From positions 124,001 through 188,000 of the forward strand of contig JAWKOD010000003.1 in NCBI GenBank assembly GCA_041391385.1: a stretch of 64,000 nt of DNA, given 5' to 3'. Numbering within the stretch: the first letter of the stretch is position 1; every line of letters begins with the position of its first letter. The translations under genes were made by a program, and so were the position numbers. The notes under the pieces are model-generated. The model did not search any database, was not told the DNA's origin, and saw only the letters and a list, made by a program, of their open reading frames with translations. The DNA is from CANIGN01 sp041391385 (GTDB lineage: Bacteria; Bdellovibrionota; UBA2428). Below, piece by piece: positions 16,326 through 24,446 of the stretch.

Positions 16326-18745
16326 AAGAGCGCCTCCGCTTTTTTTGAAGCCAGTACGCCCTTTGGATACTTCTTAGCCAAGAATGTCAGAACTTCTATA
16401 AGCGTATATTCTGGATATTCTCGCTTTGTACTCTCAATCACATTCAAATCAGGAGGGTCAGTTGTGGCGACCCAATACTCAAGGGATGTTGCCTCAATTT
16501 TCAAATGCGCCTTATTGTCTTTGGTTACAAGAAATACTTCTGAATACTCTCCTTTACTTTGAGAAAGGGATTTCACAACCTCGACTTCGTTATCATTAAA
16601 GTTAAGAATTTCTTTTAGTCTTTTCCCGTCAGCCTGTGGCTGCATTAAAAGCCACTTGACCGAACAGTTTGGAAGGATCGCACTAGATATTTTACTCTTG
16701 GCAAAGTCGTCAATATCCTGAGATATAGCTATTGCAGAGGCGTTTTCTTTCCTGAACGCTCTGAAGGCTTTCTCAATAAAGTTAATCGTGGCCTCATCTT
16801 TTAGAAGTTGCCAGCACTCATCAAACACAATGAATTTCTTCGAGCTTGCGTGTTCTACAATTTTTCGACAGATCAGATCTATAATGATGTAAAGTGCCAC
16901 CACTTGAAGATCTTGAAACTGCTCAAGTCCCTTGAGGTCAAACGCAGTTAGCCTTGTATCAAGGGATATATTTGAGGGAGCATCGAGAAATTTCCCATAA
17001 GCTGAATCCCCGCACCACGAGCTTAAGATTTTCGCAATTTTCCGAAGTTCCACATCATCATGCTTCTCAAGCTGAATTTTTAAGTGACTCAGACACGGCT
17101 TCTCGTTTTTTAGAAAAACTTCTTTGATCGCAATCTCTAGCTCGCTTCTCACAAGCTTTGGCAGACGTACTACGTCCTCTTCCTTGGTCATTAACTCCAC
17201 GAGTCCCACAAGAAACTTCACCTTGTGATCACTTGGGGTTCGCTCTCCCACAGCTAAATCAAATGGATTAATGGAAAGCCCAGAGCCAAGCTTGATGGGG
17301 ATATTTGCACCTCCAAGGTTTTCAGTAAGCTTTTTATAGCTCCCGCCTATATCCACAAAATAAACGTAGGGGTTATCCGATAAGCACTGAAGGAGCTGAT
17401 AGTTGCAAAAATAACTTTTCCCAGCACCACTTCCTCCTGAAAGGAGCTGATTAAAATTCGCCAAGCTAATATCGAAAGGGTCGAATTTAAAAAGTGCCCC
17501 TGTGCCCGCGTTTTTAAGCAGTACCTTGGCACTACTCATGCCCTCCCAAGGCGTAAAAATCGGTAAAAAATCACTCAAATTTGAGGTTTTTATCTTCCTT
17601 GATCTTTCGCGCGCACGTGCATTGGGTAAACTAAGTTCTGTAAAAGTGGGGAAAGTGGCGAATGTCTCCTCCATCGCCACAGCCCCATTCATTTCTGAAT
17701 AGGCAGATAGCGCCTCCGATGTAATTTCCTTAATTTTCACTTCGCTCTCAGCTCTAAGGAGCGTATTCATGGAAAAACGAAAGACCTTCTCGCCGCTTGA
17801 AATCATCTCCTCAAGAAGTGCCTCAAGCTCTGTAAGCTTCGCCTCACTTTCAAGATCGGCTGCCCCCGTCTTTTTCCCTCTTGCCATCGCCCAAGCCACC
17901 CGACGATCTTTCTTTAAGTGCTCGATCTCAGAAATTTGGTCAGGCACCTCGATAGTGACAAAAGTCCTTGAACCAATCGGCATGAGCTTAAGCACCGTAC
18001 TCATTCCGCTAACCGTGTGATCGGGAAGTGTTTTAAGACTCACTACTCGGTGCATGGAATTTCCAATAGAAAAGTGAGTCTGGCTTATCTCAACATCACT
18101 CCTACAGAGTGAAGCTCTAAGGTCATCAGGATGTTGTTCCGAGGATTTAAAACGTTTTAGCGTCTGAGGATTCCACTGCTCATCAAGCAACTCTAAAAGC
18201 TGCGCTTCCCCCAACCGTTTAAGGCTCAAGCCAAGTGATCTCAAACCACTCTCAAAAGTACCTGCTAGAGTTTCTAGCTCAGCCCTCTCAAGCTTATATT
18301 GCGTTTCGCTTAAATCACAAAAACGCGATTCTCTTTTAAAGAACCCACCAATCTTTAGCTTTTTAATCTGCGATTCTTGGCGCAGAAAAAGGTAAAGCTT
18401 ATAGGTAGGAATTTCCTCGCTATCAATTTGCCCTAATACTTTCCCTATGCGCTCTTTTGATAGTTCTCTGGCGGCCACGATTTCAGATTTTTTTGAAATT
18501 TCTTCGTGTTCACGAGCGGTTCTGTATTCGCTTGTAACATCGAAAACAAATTGCAGTGAAATTCCTGATTTAAGCGAGTTTAAAAAATTACCGATTCGTG
18601 ATTTTAATGTGTTGATCTCTTCGTCGCTGCAAGAGTCCGCGTTGAGTCCTTTAAGTTCAAACGCTGCCCCCTGACTGCCATCTTGAAAAATAAAGTTCTC
18701 ACCCTCTACCCCCCAAACTTGAAGATGTTTTTCTACGGAAGCCAT
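16322..18745 (-). CDS. virB4: VirB4/TraC-type conjugation ATPase
   Basis: An 807-residue cytosolic ATPase that powers assembly and substrate passage of the type IV secretion system. Walker A GGSGAGKS lies near residues 437-444 and Walker B FIVFDECWQLL near 636-646, followed by a SQDIDDF segment typical of VirB4/TraC. The N-terminal half (about 1-400) is the VirB4 dimerisation and inner-membrane-associated domain. Length matches the family (about 790-870). This is the most secure member of the transfer cluster and identifies the locus as a conjugation system. Confidence 0.93.
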   Translation of the reverse strand: MASVEKHLQVWGVEGENFIFQDGSQGAAFELKGLNADSCSDEEINTLKSRIGNFLNSLKSGISLQFVFDVTSEYRTAREHEEISKKSEIVAARELSKERIGKVLGQIDSEEIPTYKLYLFLRQESQIKKLKIGGFFKRESRFCDLSETQYKLERAELETLAGTFESGLRSLGLSLKRLGEAQLLELLDEQWNPQTLKRFKSSEQHPDDLRASLCRSDVEISQTHFSIGNSMHRVVSLKTLPDHTVSGMSTVLKLMPIGSRTFVTIEVPDQISEIEHLKKDRRVAWAMARGKKTGAADLESEAKLTELEALLEEMISSGEKVFRFSMNTLLRAESEVKIKEITSEALSAYSEMNGAVAMEETFATFPTFTELSLPNARARERSRKIKTSNLSDFLPIFTPWEGMSSAKVLLKNAGTGALFKFDPFDISLANFNQLLSGGSGAGKSYFCNYQLLQCLSDNPYVYFVDIGGSYKKLTENLGGANIPIKLGSGLSINPFDLAVGERTPSDHKVKFLVGLVELMTKEEDVVRLPKLVRSELEIAIKEVFLKNEKPCLSHLKIQLEKHDDVELRKIAKILSSWCGDSAYGKFLDAPSNISLDTRLTAFDLKGLEQFQDLQVVALYIIIDLICRKIVEHASSKKFIVFDECWQLLKDEATINFIEKAFRAFRKENASAIAISQDIDDFAKSKISSAILPNCSVKWLLMQPQADGKRLKEILNFNDNEVEVVKSLSQSKGEYSEVFLVTKDNKAHLKIEATSLEYWVATTDPPDLNVIESTKREYPEYTLIEVLTFLAKKYPKGVLASKKAEALL

Positions 18746-19026
18746 AACTTGCCTCCTGCATACGTAGGGGGAACGGGCACAGAACTTCTCTCAAAGGCTG
18801 ATATTTCTTTAGGCGATAGGTGATACTTAATTTTGTGCTGAAGATACTTGTCTGGCTTTCCTCGTTTTTCATACCTGATAACAAGCGCAAGGAAAATTGT
18901 TGGAGCCCAAACAAATACGAGCTGATTTATACTACCTAGAGTAAAATTCAGAACTGAAAGCACTCCAAAAATAACCAGAAGATCAACGACTTCATAACCC
19001 AAAAAAGTGAGTTCTTCTCTAGGCAA
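18733..19026 (-). CDS. VirB3/TraL-like membrane protein
   Basis: A 97-residue protein with two close hydrophobic segments (about 12-30 and 35-50) and a basic cytosolic tail, the pattern of VirB3/TraL. It overlaps the start of virB4 by 13 bases; in many systems VirB3 is fused or coupled to VirB4. The C-terminus contains the HKIKYHLSPKE stretch, similar to tails that contact the ATPase. Confidence 0.65.
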   Translation of the reverse strand: MPREELTFLGYEVVDLLVIFGVLSVLNFTLGSINQLVFVWAPTIFLALVIRYEKRGKPDKYLQHKIKYHLSPKEISAFERSSVPVPPTYAGGKLWLP

Positions 19027-19065
19027 TTAGGAACGGGGCTACTTGTAAGTGACATACTTCGCCCC

Positions 19066-19356
19066 CTAATTCACAATCCCGCGCAGAAACGCGATAATAC
19101 TAGGGGCACCAAAACCCACAACGGCGCCAATGATTCCAAACCAAAGTCTTTGGCGTGCGTTCTCATGGCCCGCAACAAACGATAACCCAGCAAAGGCAAG
19201 CCCAATGATGCCAGCCAAAGGCAGAATCACGTTGATAAGCTTTCCCTGAATGTTCATCAGTGTTGATTCAACACTTGCCATCGCCATGAGAGGTGAAAGT
19301 GTGCTTAGGACAAAAATGCTTTTTGTAAAAACTTGTATGTTCTTTAAATTTTTCAC
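19066..19356 (-). CDS. VirB2/TrbC-type conjugative pilin
   Basis: A 96-residue protein with a long signal peptide ending near Met-Ala-Ser, then two hydrophobic helices (about 42-62 and 72-92) separated by a short loop with HENARQR. This is the standard layout of VirB2/TrbC propilins, which build the conjugative pilus. It is the first recognisable virB gene in the operon and overlaps the small upstream gene by 4 bases. Confidence 0.8.
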   Translation of the reverse strand: MKNLKNIQVFTKSIFVLSTLSPLMAMASVESTLMNIQGKLINVILPLAGIIGLAFAGLSFVAGHENARQRLWFGIIGAVVGFGAPSIIAFLRGIVN

Positions 19357-19589
19357 GCGAACATCTCCTCTGTAATTTGTTTTAAAAATCTTCGACTCTT
19401 AATTTCCTCCCTGTGCGCGCGCCTAAGCGCAATTTCCATTACTTCGCGCGTGCGCTTCATCATGTGGAGGCATTTTCTTAAATGTGCATTTAAACTTTTT
19501 ACCCGAAGCTCATCGCCGAGCTTCAGTTGCACTTCGAGACTATCAATCTCTCGAAGAAGGGCGTGCAAAAGATGTCCACGGTTTTTCAT
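19353..19589 (-). CDS. Small basic helical protein of unknown function
   Basis: A 78-residue protein with a high content of Arg, Lys, Leu and Glu, predicted to be one or two amphipathic helices. No family is recognised. Four-base overlaps with both neighbouring genes support that it is really translated. It could be a chaperone or regulatory partner of transfer proteins, but nothing in the sequence proves this. Confidence 0.6.
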   Translation of the reverse strand: MKNRGHLLHALLREIDSLEVQLKLGDELRVKSLNAHLRKCLHMMKRTREVMEIALRRAHREEIKSRRFLKQITEEMFA

Positions 19590-19837
19590 TTCCCGCGCCC
19601 TCCCTTGCCGCTGAAATCAAGCTCCTCTGGATCTCCGTCCGTCAGGCCATAGCACTCATGCGCCTCTTCCTCGTCATCGCAAGAACCCAAGATAGGCTTT
19701 CCCCTGTAGGGGTCAGCACTTTCGGTTTCCACGGATGAAAACGAATAGTCGCAGTTGAAGCAAAATCCGTGAGCACTTAGAAGCTCCAGTGACTTTTCTC
19801 CACAGCGGGGACAAATTGTTAATTGATTTACGTTCAT
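19586..19837 (-). CDS. Small zinc-ribbon protein, first gene of the transfer operon
   Basis: An 83-residue acidic protein with a CPRCG...CFNCD zinc ribbon (C-x2-C, then C-x2-C) in the first 30 residues and an acidic tail containing DDEEEAHE. The ATG at 19837 is chosen because AGGA lies 9 bases before it and the ribbon begins soon after; an upstream in-frame start at 19930 adds 31 residues without family character. Zinc ribbons of this size often bind nucleic acid or act as small regulators. It overlaps the next gene by 4 bases. Confidence 0.65.
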   Translation of the reverse strand: MNVNQLTICPRCGEKSLELLSAHGFCFNCDYSFSSVETESADPYRGKPILGSCDDEEEAHECYGLTDGDPEELDFSGKGGRGK

Positions 19838-19892
19838 AGTCAGAATTCCTTTTCTGCACGGCGCTTTTCTTCGCGCTGTACAAAGGACATAG

Positions 19893-19908
19893 TGCAAATC
19901 TAAGGACA
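19893..19908 (-). promoter_or_regulatory. Weak sigma-54-like promoter candidate for the transfer operon
   Basis: On the minus strand TGTCCTTAGATTTGCA has a perfect TTGCA -12 element at correct spacing but GT in place of the invariant GG at -24. It lies 56-71 bases before the first start codon of the operon. The adjacent sigma-54 activator makes it worth noting, but the -24 defect is serious. Confidence 0.2.
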
Positions 19909-19999
19909 GCTTTTTTTTGAACTTTGCCAACTCTCGCTAAGAAACGGATTTTTATTGGGAAAGTAATACTTTGAGTGACGAACTCTTTTGCACCTGTTT

Positions 20000-20047
20000 T
20001 GTAACAAAACAGCACTTTGTTACATTCGGCTGTAACAGCCTGTTACA
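20000..20047. promoter_or_regulatory. Double operator TGTAACA/TGTTACA between divergent operons
   Basis: TGTAACA at 20000 and 20031 face TGTTACA at 20018 and 20041. The second pair forms a perfect 17-bp palindrome with a 3-base centre (20031-20047), and the first pair has an 11-base centre. They lie between the transfer operon and the response-regulator gene, so a bound regulator could act on both. Confidence 0.65.
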
Positions 20048-20070
20048 TTTCTTACTTTTCCCACTATGAA
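20043..20070 (+). promoter_or_regulatory. Sigma-70-like promoter of the response-regulator operon
   Basis: TTACAT at 20043-20048 and TATGAA at 20065-20070 are spaced by 16 bases, 17 bases before the start codon region. The -35 element lies inside the palindromic operator, so a protein bound there would block or recruit RNA polymerase. Confidence 0.4.
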
Positions 20071-20087
20071 AACGCTAAAATAGATCA

Positions 20088-21599
20088 ATGGTGCGCCAAG
20101 AGAACTCTGGCTTTGATGAAATCATTGGAAGACGCTTTGGAATCCTCATCGTTGACGATGAAGATTTTTATCTAAAACGCGCAGAGGGGCTTTTCACAAA
20201 AGAGTTCTCTGGTGAAGAAGTAAAAATCAAAGGCATCTCAAGCATTGAAAAACTCTTTGAAGAAATCACCCGCCCCGAGTGGGGGGTCTTGGTTCTGGAT
20301 CAATTCTTTAAAAATTCCGAAAGCTTTAAAAACGGGATTGATGCCATTCCTGAAATTTTAGCCCGCAACCCCGATCTGCAAATCATTATCCACACTTCAA
20401 GCACAAGCTGGAAAGACGTTAACCGTGCCATGAGAAAAGGTGCCGTTGCCTTTATTCCAAAAGACGTAGACCACAAGGAAGATAAAAAATCCTATGAGGA
20501 AGTCTTTTGCCAACAAGTACGCCTTGCGCTTCAAGATGCACGACTGCGCTTTAAAAATAAACTCATACAATCAGGTGCACTTATTCCTGCCCACAAAGCA
20601 CGCAACAACTTCAAATCCTCCAGCATGAAAGAAGTGCTGAATTATTTTAAAAAATGCGCCACTACCGATTACCCTATATTACTCACAGGGGAATCAGGCG
20701 TCGGAAAAACATTCTCCGCACAGCTTATCCACCAGATGAAATTTCAGAAATCAGCTCCCTTTGTGAGCCTTAACTTGAGTGGCCTTAACCCCAATGTCAT
20801 TGAAGCTGAGCTTTTTGGTGTTAAAAAAGGCGCGTTCACAGGAGCAACAGCAGACCGCGACGGATATTTTAAAATCGCTCACGGGGGCACTCTTTTCTTA
20901 GACGAAGTGGGGGATCTCACGCTTGACCTTCAAACAAAGATTTTGACCGCAATTGAATCTAAAACATTCACCCGCGTAGGAGACGCAAGAAACATTATCA
21001 AAAGCGATTTTAGACTCATAACCGCCACAAATAAAAACCTCGATGAGCTTTGTTCCAAAGGACTCATGCGAGAGGACTTTAGAGCACGTATTGAGTTTTT
21101 CTCCTGCAAAATTCCCTCGGTTTCTGAGCGTATCGACGACATAGAGCTCATAATCGAAGATCTCCTTCCAAAAGTCTCCGCAGGCTGTAAATGCTCAGTT
21201 GCTTTTTCTGACATACCCTCGTCTTTTATCTCTTGGGCTAAAGAAAACCCTCCAAAAACGAACTTTAGAGGAATTGAGAAAATGCTTGTTTTCTTGGTGA
21301 CTTTTGCTCCTAAAGACTTACGCACTGGCCGTCCTCTTCTTGAGAGCTGGCAGGAAATTTCGCACCTAAATAACATCCAAACAAAGCTCCTTGAGCTTCA
21401 AATCGGATGGAGAGACGTACTAGGCCCCAACGCCCAACTTCTTGATTCTGATTTCCCAGGCTTCATAGAATTTTGCAATCAATTGAAAACTAAAATCTTA
21501 AAAGACGGGAAGAAACTCTATCCAAAAACAACTGATCTTGCTCGTGCTACAGGTATTAGCCGTATGAGCATTTCCAGAGAAAGAAAGGCTAAAAAGTGA
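20088..21599 (+). CDS. Sigma-54-type response regulator of the ICE
   Basis: A 503-residue NtrC-like activator. The receiver domain (about 17-140) has the acidic pair D23/D24, phospho-acceptor D71 and conserved K125. The central AAA+ domain has Walker A GESGVGKT (201-208), an intact GAFTGA loop (248-253) that contacts sigma-54, Walker B LFLDE and an arginine-finger segment FRARIEFF (331-338). A short Fis-like helix-turn-helix lies at the extreme C-terminus (DLARATGISRMSISRERK). It heads an operon with a small protein and a hybrid histidine kinase and is divergent from the transfer operon. All residues needed for sigma-54 activation seem present. No clear Shine-Dalgarno is visible. Confidence 0.92.
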   Translation: MVRQENSGFDEIIGRRFGILIVDDEDFYLKRAEGLFTKEFSGEEVKIKGISSIEKLFEEITRPEWGVLVLDQFFKNSESFKNGIDAIPEILARNPDLQIIIHTSSTSWKDVNRAMRKGAVAFIPKDVDHKEDKKSYEEVFCQQVRLALQDARLRFKNKLIQSGALIPAHKARNNFKSSSMKEVLNYFKKCATTDYPILLTGESGVGKTFSAQLIHQMKFQKSAPFVSLNLSGLNPNVIEAELFGVKKGAFTGATADRDGYFKIAHGGTLFLDEVGDLTLDLQTKILTAIESKTFTRVGDARNIIKSDFRLITATNKNLDELCSKGLMREDFRARIEFFSCKIPSVSERIDDIELIIEDLLPKVSAGCKCSVAFSDIPSSFISWAKENPPKTNFRGIEKMLVFLVTFAPKDLRTGRPLLESWQEISHLNNIQTKLLELQIGWRDVLGPNAQLLDSDFPGFIEFCNQLKTKILKDGKKLYPKTTDLARATGISRMSISRERKAKK

Positions 21600-21787
21600 T
21601 TTTTAAAAAACCACAACCTCCCCTTTCTCATGAACTCAGAACACTTCGCACTCGCACACGCGCCCTTGAAGACCTCGTGCAAGCAAGAAGCGGTAAGAAA
21701 GAAGAACTTAAAACTCTTCTTGATGAAATTGAATTGATGCTCTCAGAACTAATCAGATCAGCGGAAAAGGGAAAAGATGAAAAATAA
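21596..21787 (+). CDS. Small helical protein between regulator and kinase
   Basis: A 63-residue charged protein, predicted as a helical hairpin or coiled coil (RTLRTRTRALEDLVQ, then KKEELKTLLDEIELMLSELI). No family is recognised. It overlaps the response-regulator stop by 4 bases and the kinase start by 11, which argues for translation and for a link to the two-component system, for example as a small modulator. Confidence 0.55.
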   Translation: MIFKKPQPPLSHELRTLRTRTRALEDLVQARSGKKEELKTLLDEIELMLSELIRSAEKGKDEK

Positions 21788-24446
21788 ACTCATTCAGCTT
21801 TCCCTAGCTGCTATTTCACTTGTTTTCTCGGTGTATATTCTCTCTGGGATTCTTGGCTCTTATTCATGGAAAACTGTTACGAATCCAGCAGCTCTCTTTG
21901 AACTTAAAAACTGGGAACTTTGCTTTGGTATTGATGCGCAAACTTGTCAGAAGATTACGCTGCCCCAGACCTCGCACCCTGATCCTAAGAATTTCCACTG
22001 GATGAACTTATCCACGAGTTTTCCACAAATTGATGCTTGTAAAAAAAGCTCATGCTCAATTCTTTTTTCTGAAATAGGCGAGGCCGCAGAAATTTATCTA
22101 AATGGCGTTTTAATTAAAAAAAGCGGGGACTTTCCTCCGAATTTTCAAAACGCTAAAAACTTCCCCGTGGTGGCAACGCTCCCACCTGAAATCCTAAAAG
22201 CTGAAAACAATCTCAAGGTCGTTGTTTATACCTCGCAGATTCCCCAAAGCGGAATAAGAGGAAAGTTCAACGGCGTATACCTTTCAAGTGACGCTAGACA
22301 GTTTGAAAGATTCACGAACTTTTACAATATCGACCTTCCACTTCTTCAAGCACTTATTTTCCTTATCTTTGCTATATACGCATGGAGAACGGAATCAAAA
22401 ATCGTAAGCATTCGTCCTTACTTCGTAGCCTTTAAATGGAGTTCCGTTTTCGGAGCACTCTTTATGCTCTCCTACACGGGGCTACAAAAAGAACACGCAA
22501 CACCTTGGATCTCCAACACCACTCACCACATGCTTAGGCATCTTATGGATTGGGGGCTTATTTGGTTTTTACTTAGCTTTTATGCAGCTGAGCCCGCAAC
22601 ATGGAAGCAAAAACATTATAAATTTTACAAAGTCATCCAACACGTTTGGCGAATATCAAAATTTTACGCTCACGGGATTTTAGCTGTGGGAATGGCATCA
22701 TTTATCTTAAGTCTTGCGATTTTCTCTATTGCGGATTCAGCAACGCAAGGCACCTTTGCCTCTCTACTTCCCTATAAAATTACAACCGCTTTAGGCTGGG
22801 TTAAGTGTCTTCTTTTGCCCGTATTGCTACTAGGAGCTGCTGTAGATACCAGAGAAGCCCCACTCGGAAGAGCTGGCACTACCGCTATTTTACTTTTGTT
22901 TGTTTACTTCCAGCTTGATGACATGTTCGCCTTTACTCACGATCTTGTGGGTATCTCTTGGGCGAAACTCTATCCTGCTTTAATCCAGTTCTTTTACTTC
23001 ACCAAAATTGACGAGGAAAAAGACTTTGAAATACTTGCTCGTGCAAGGAAAAGTAAAATTGATGCTGAAAAAGCCAAAATTAACTCCCGCGTTGCGCATA
23101 ACATTCGCCACCCACTCGTGGCACTTAATCAACTCATTCGCCGTGTGGGAGCAGAGCTTTCCCCCACTGACTTAAGAGATTTTAAAAGCTGCGCCACAAC
23201 ACTTTCGCAAACCATTATTGAGCTTGAAGGCACGCAACCTCTACAAATGGAGGCCCAGAGCACTCTTGTTGCGGCTGTCTGTGAACGAGCTTTTGAGTTT
23301 AAGCGCGTAGAATATCAAAAGCTCCCCGTGGAACTTTCCATCAACATACAAGATTCAGCACTTGGGGTTTTCTGCAAAGTTATCCCAAGCGAGATTTTTG
23401 CAACACTTTCAAATCTGATTAAAAACTCCGTGGAAGCTTGCGAGGGGATAAGTGATGCAAGAGTTGACCTCACTCTTCGCCGTCACCCATCAAGCGGCAG
23501 ACTGGAAATCATCGTTTCCGATAACGGCAAAGGCATCCCGTCTGATATGCTAAGCCTCTTAGGACAAAAGCAAATAACAAATAAAACTGGCGGGCACGGC
23601 ATCGGCGTCTTTGAAGCTAAAAAATATATGGAGCACTTGGGAGGAGCCTTTAACATTTACTCCAAGGAAAACGAGCGCACCGTAGTTACGCTTTCAATCC
23701 CTCCATGCCAAAAGCCTCCCATCATAACAGAATCCCTTGATCTTCGCTCAAAAGCAGAAGTTATCATCGTAGATGCAGAACATTCCTTTGCAAGCTTTAT
23801 GCGCGAGAGATTCCACGCACACGCACCCAAGCTTAAAGTGACGCATTTTGAAACACTAGAACAGTTTGAAAATTTCCTTGAAAAAGAGCCAAAGCTTGAA
23901 GAAACCATTATCCTCATCGACAACTTTTTTCCAAAGTCCGAAACAACTGGGCTCGACATAATAGAAAAATATGAGATTCAACGCTCAGCCTACCTATCCA
24001 CCCATCAAATTGAAGACCAAGAACTTCTGAGAGACACTAAGCTCATTGACGCAAGGATTATCCCTAAAATCATGGCTCCCGTTATTCAGCTTGTCGCTGA
24101 CAAACAAAGACAACCAACATTTGTGCTCATTGATAATGACCGCATGATTAGGTCAGCTTGGGGAGAGTCCGCACAAAAGAAAAAAGTTAAGCTTAAAATT
24201 TTTTCCTCTGTCCGCGACTTTTACAAAGAGCTGCCCCTGATTCCTTATGACAGCCAGCTTTTCATTGACGCCAGCATTCACGGCACAAACGACGGCCTGA
24301 GTGTGGCAAGAGACGTACAGTTCTTAGGCTTTAATTTCGTTAAAATCGCCTCAGGCACGTCAAAGCACAATGCCCCTGCCGATGCTCAAGATTTAGACTT
24401 TGTGGGCAAGGAACCCCCTTGGCTTCGTAGAAAGGTCAGCTCATGA
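21777..24446 (+). CDS. Hybrid sensor histidine kinase with two receiver domains
   Basis: An 889-residue membrane kinase. After an N-terminal anchor, an extracytoplasmic jelly-roll-like domain (about 30-175) is followed by about seven membrane helices (about 185-400), the 7TMR-DISM pattern. The H-box RVAHNIRHPL has its phospho-acceptor at H441. The ATP-binding domain has the N-box NLIKNSVEAC (about 546-555), DNGKGIP and GGHGIGV. Two receiver-like domains follow: residues about 660-775 (IIVD, ILIDNFF, then Lys) and about 780-885 (VLIDND, FIDAS). The receiver motif DxFFxxSE is also found in the neighbouring response regulator, which suggests they are partners. Confidence 0.88.
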   Translation: MKNKLIQLSLAAISLVFSVYILSGILGSYSWKTVTNPAALFELKNWELCFGIDAQTCQKITLPQTSHPDPKNFHWMNLSTSFPQIDACKKSSCSILFSEIGEAAEIYLNGVLIKKSGDFPPNFQNAKNFPVVATLPPEILKAENNLKVVVYTSQIPQSGIRGKFNGVYLSSDARQFERFTNFYNIDLPLLQALIFLIFAIYAWRTESKIVSIRPYFVAFKWSSVFGALFMLSYTGLQKEHATPWISNTTHHMLRHLMDWGLIWFLLSFYAAEPATWKQKHYKFYKVIQHVWRISKFYAHGILAVGMASFILSLAIFSIADSATQGTFASLLPYKITTALGWVKCLLLPVLLLGAAVDTREAPLGRAGTTAILLLFVYFQLDDMFAFTHDLVGISWAKLYPALIQFFYFTKIDEEKDFEILARARKSKIDAEKAKINSRVAHNIRHPLVALNQLIRRVGAELSPTDLRDFKSCATTLSQTIIELEGTQPLQMEAQSTLVAAVCERAFEFKRVEYQKLPVELSINIQDSALGVFCKVIPSEIFATLSNLIKNSVEACEGISDARVDLTLRRHPSSGRLEIIVSDNGKGIPSDMLSLLGQKQITNKTGGHGIGVFEAKKYMEHLGGAFNIYSKENERTVVTLSIPPCQKPPIITESLDLRSKAEVIIVDAEHSFASFMRERFHAHAPKLKVTHFETLEQFENFLEKEPKLEETIILIDNFFPKSETTGLDIIEKYEIQRSAYLSTHQIEDQELLRDTKLIDARIIPKIMAPVIQLVADKQRQPTFVLIDNDRMIRSAWGESAQKKKVKLKIFSSVRDFYKELPLIPYDSQLFIDASIHGTNDGLSVARDVQFLGFNFVKIASGTSKHNAPADAQDLDFVGKEPPWLRRKVSS

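Noticed and set aside
19893..19908. Sigma-54 promoter as a firm call for the transfer operon
   Set aside because: The invariant -24 GG is missing (GT); kept only as a weak candidate feature.
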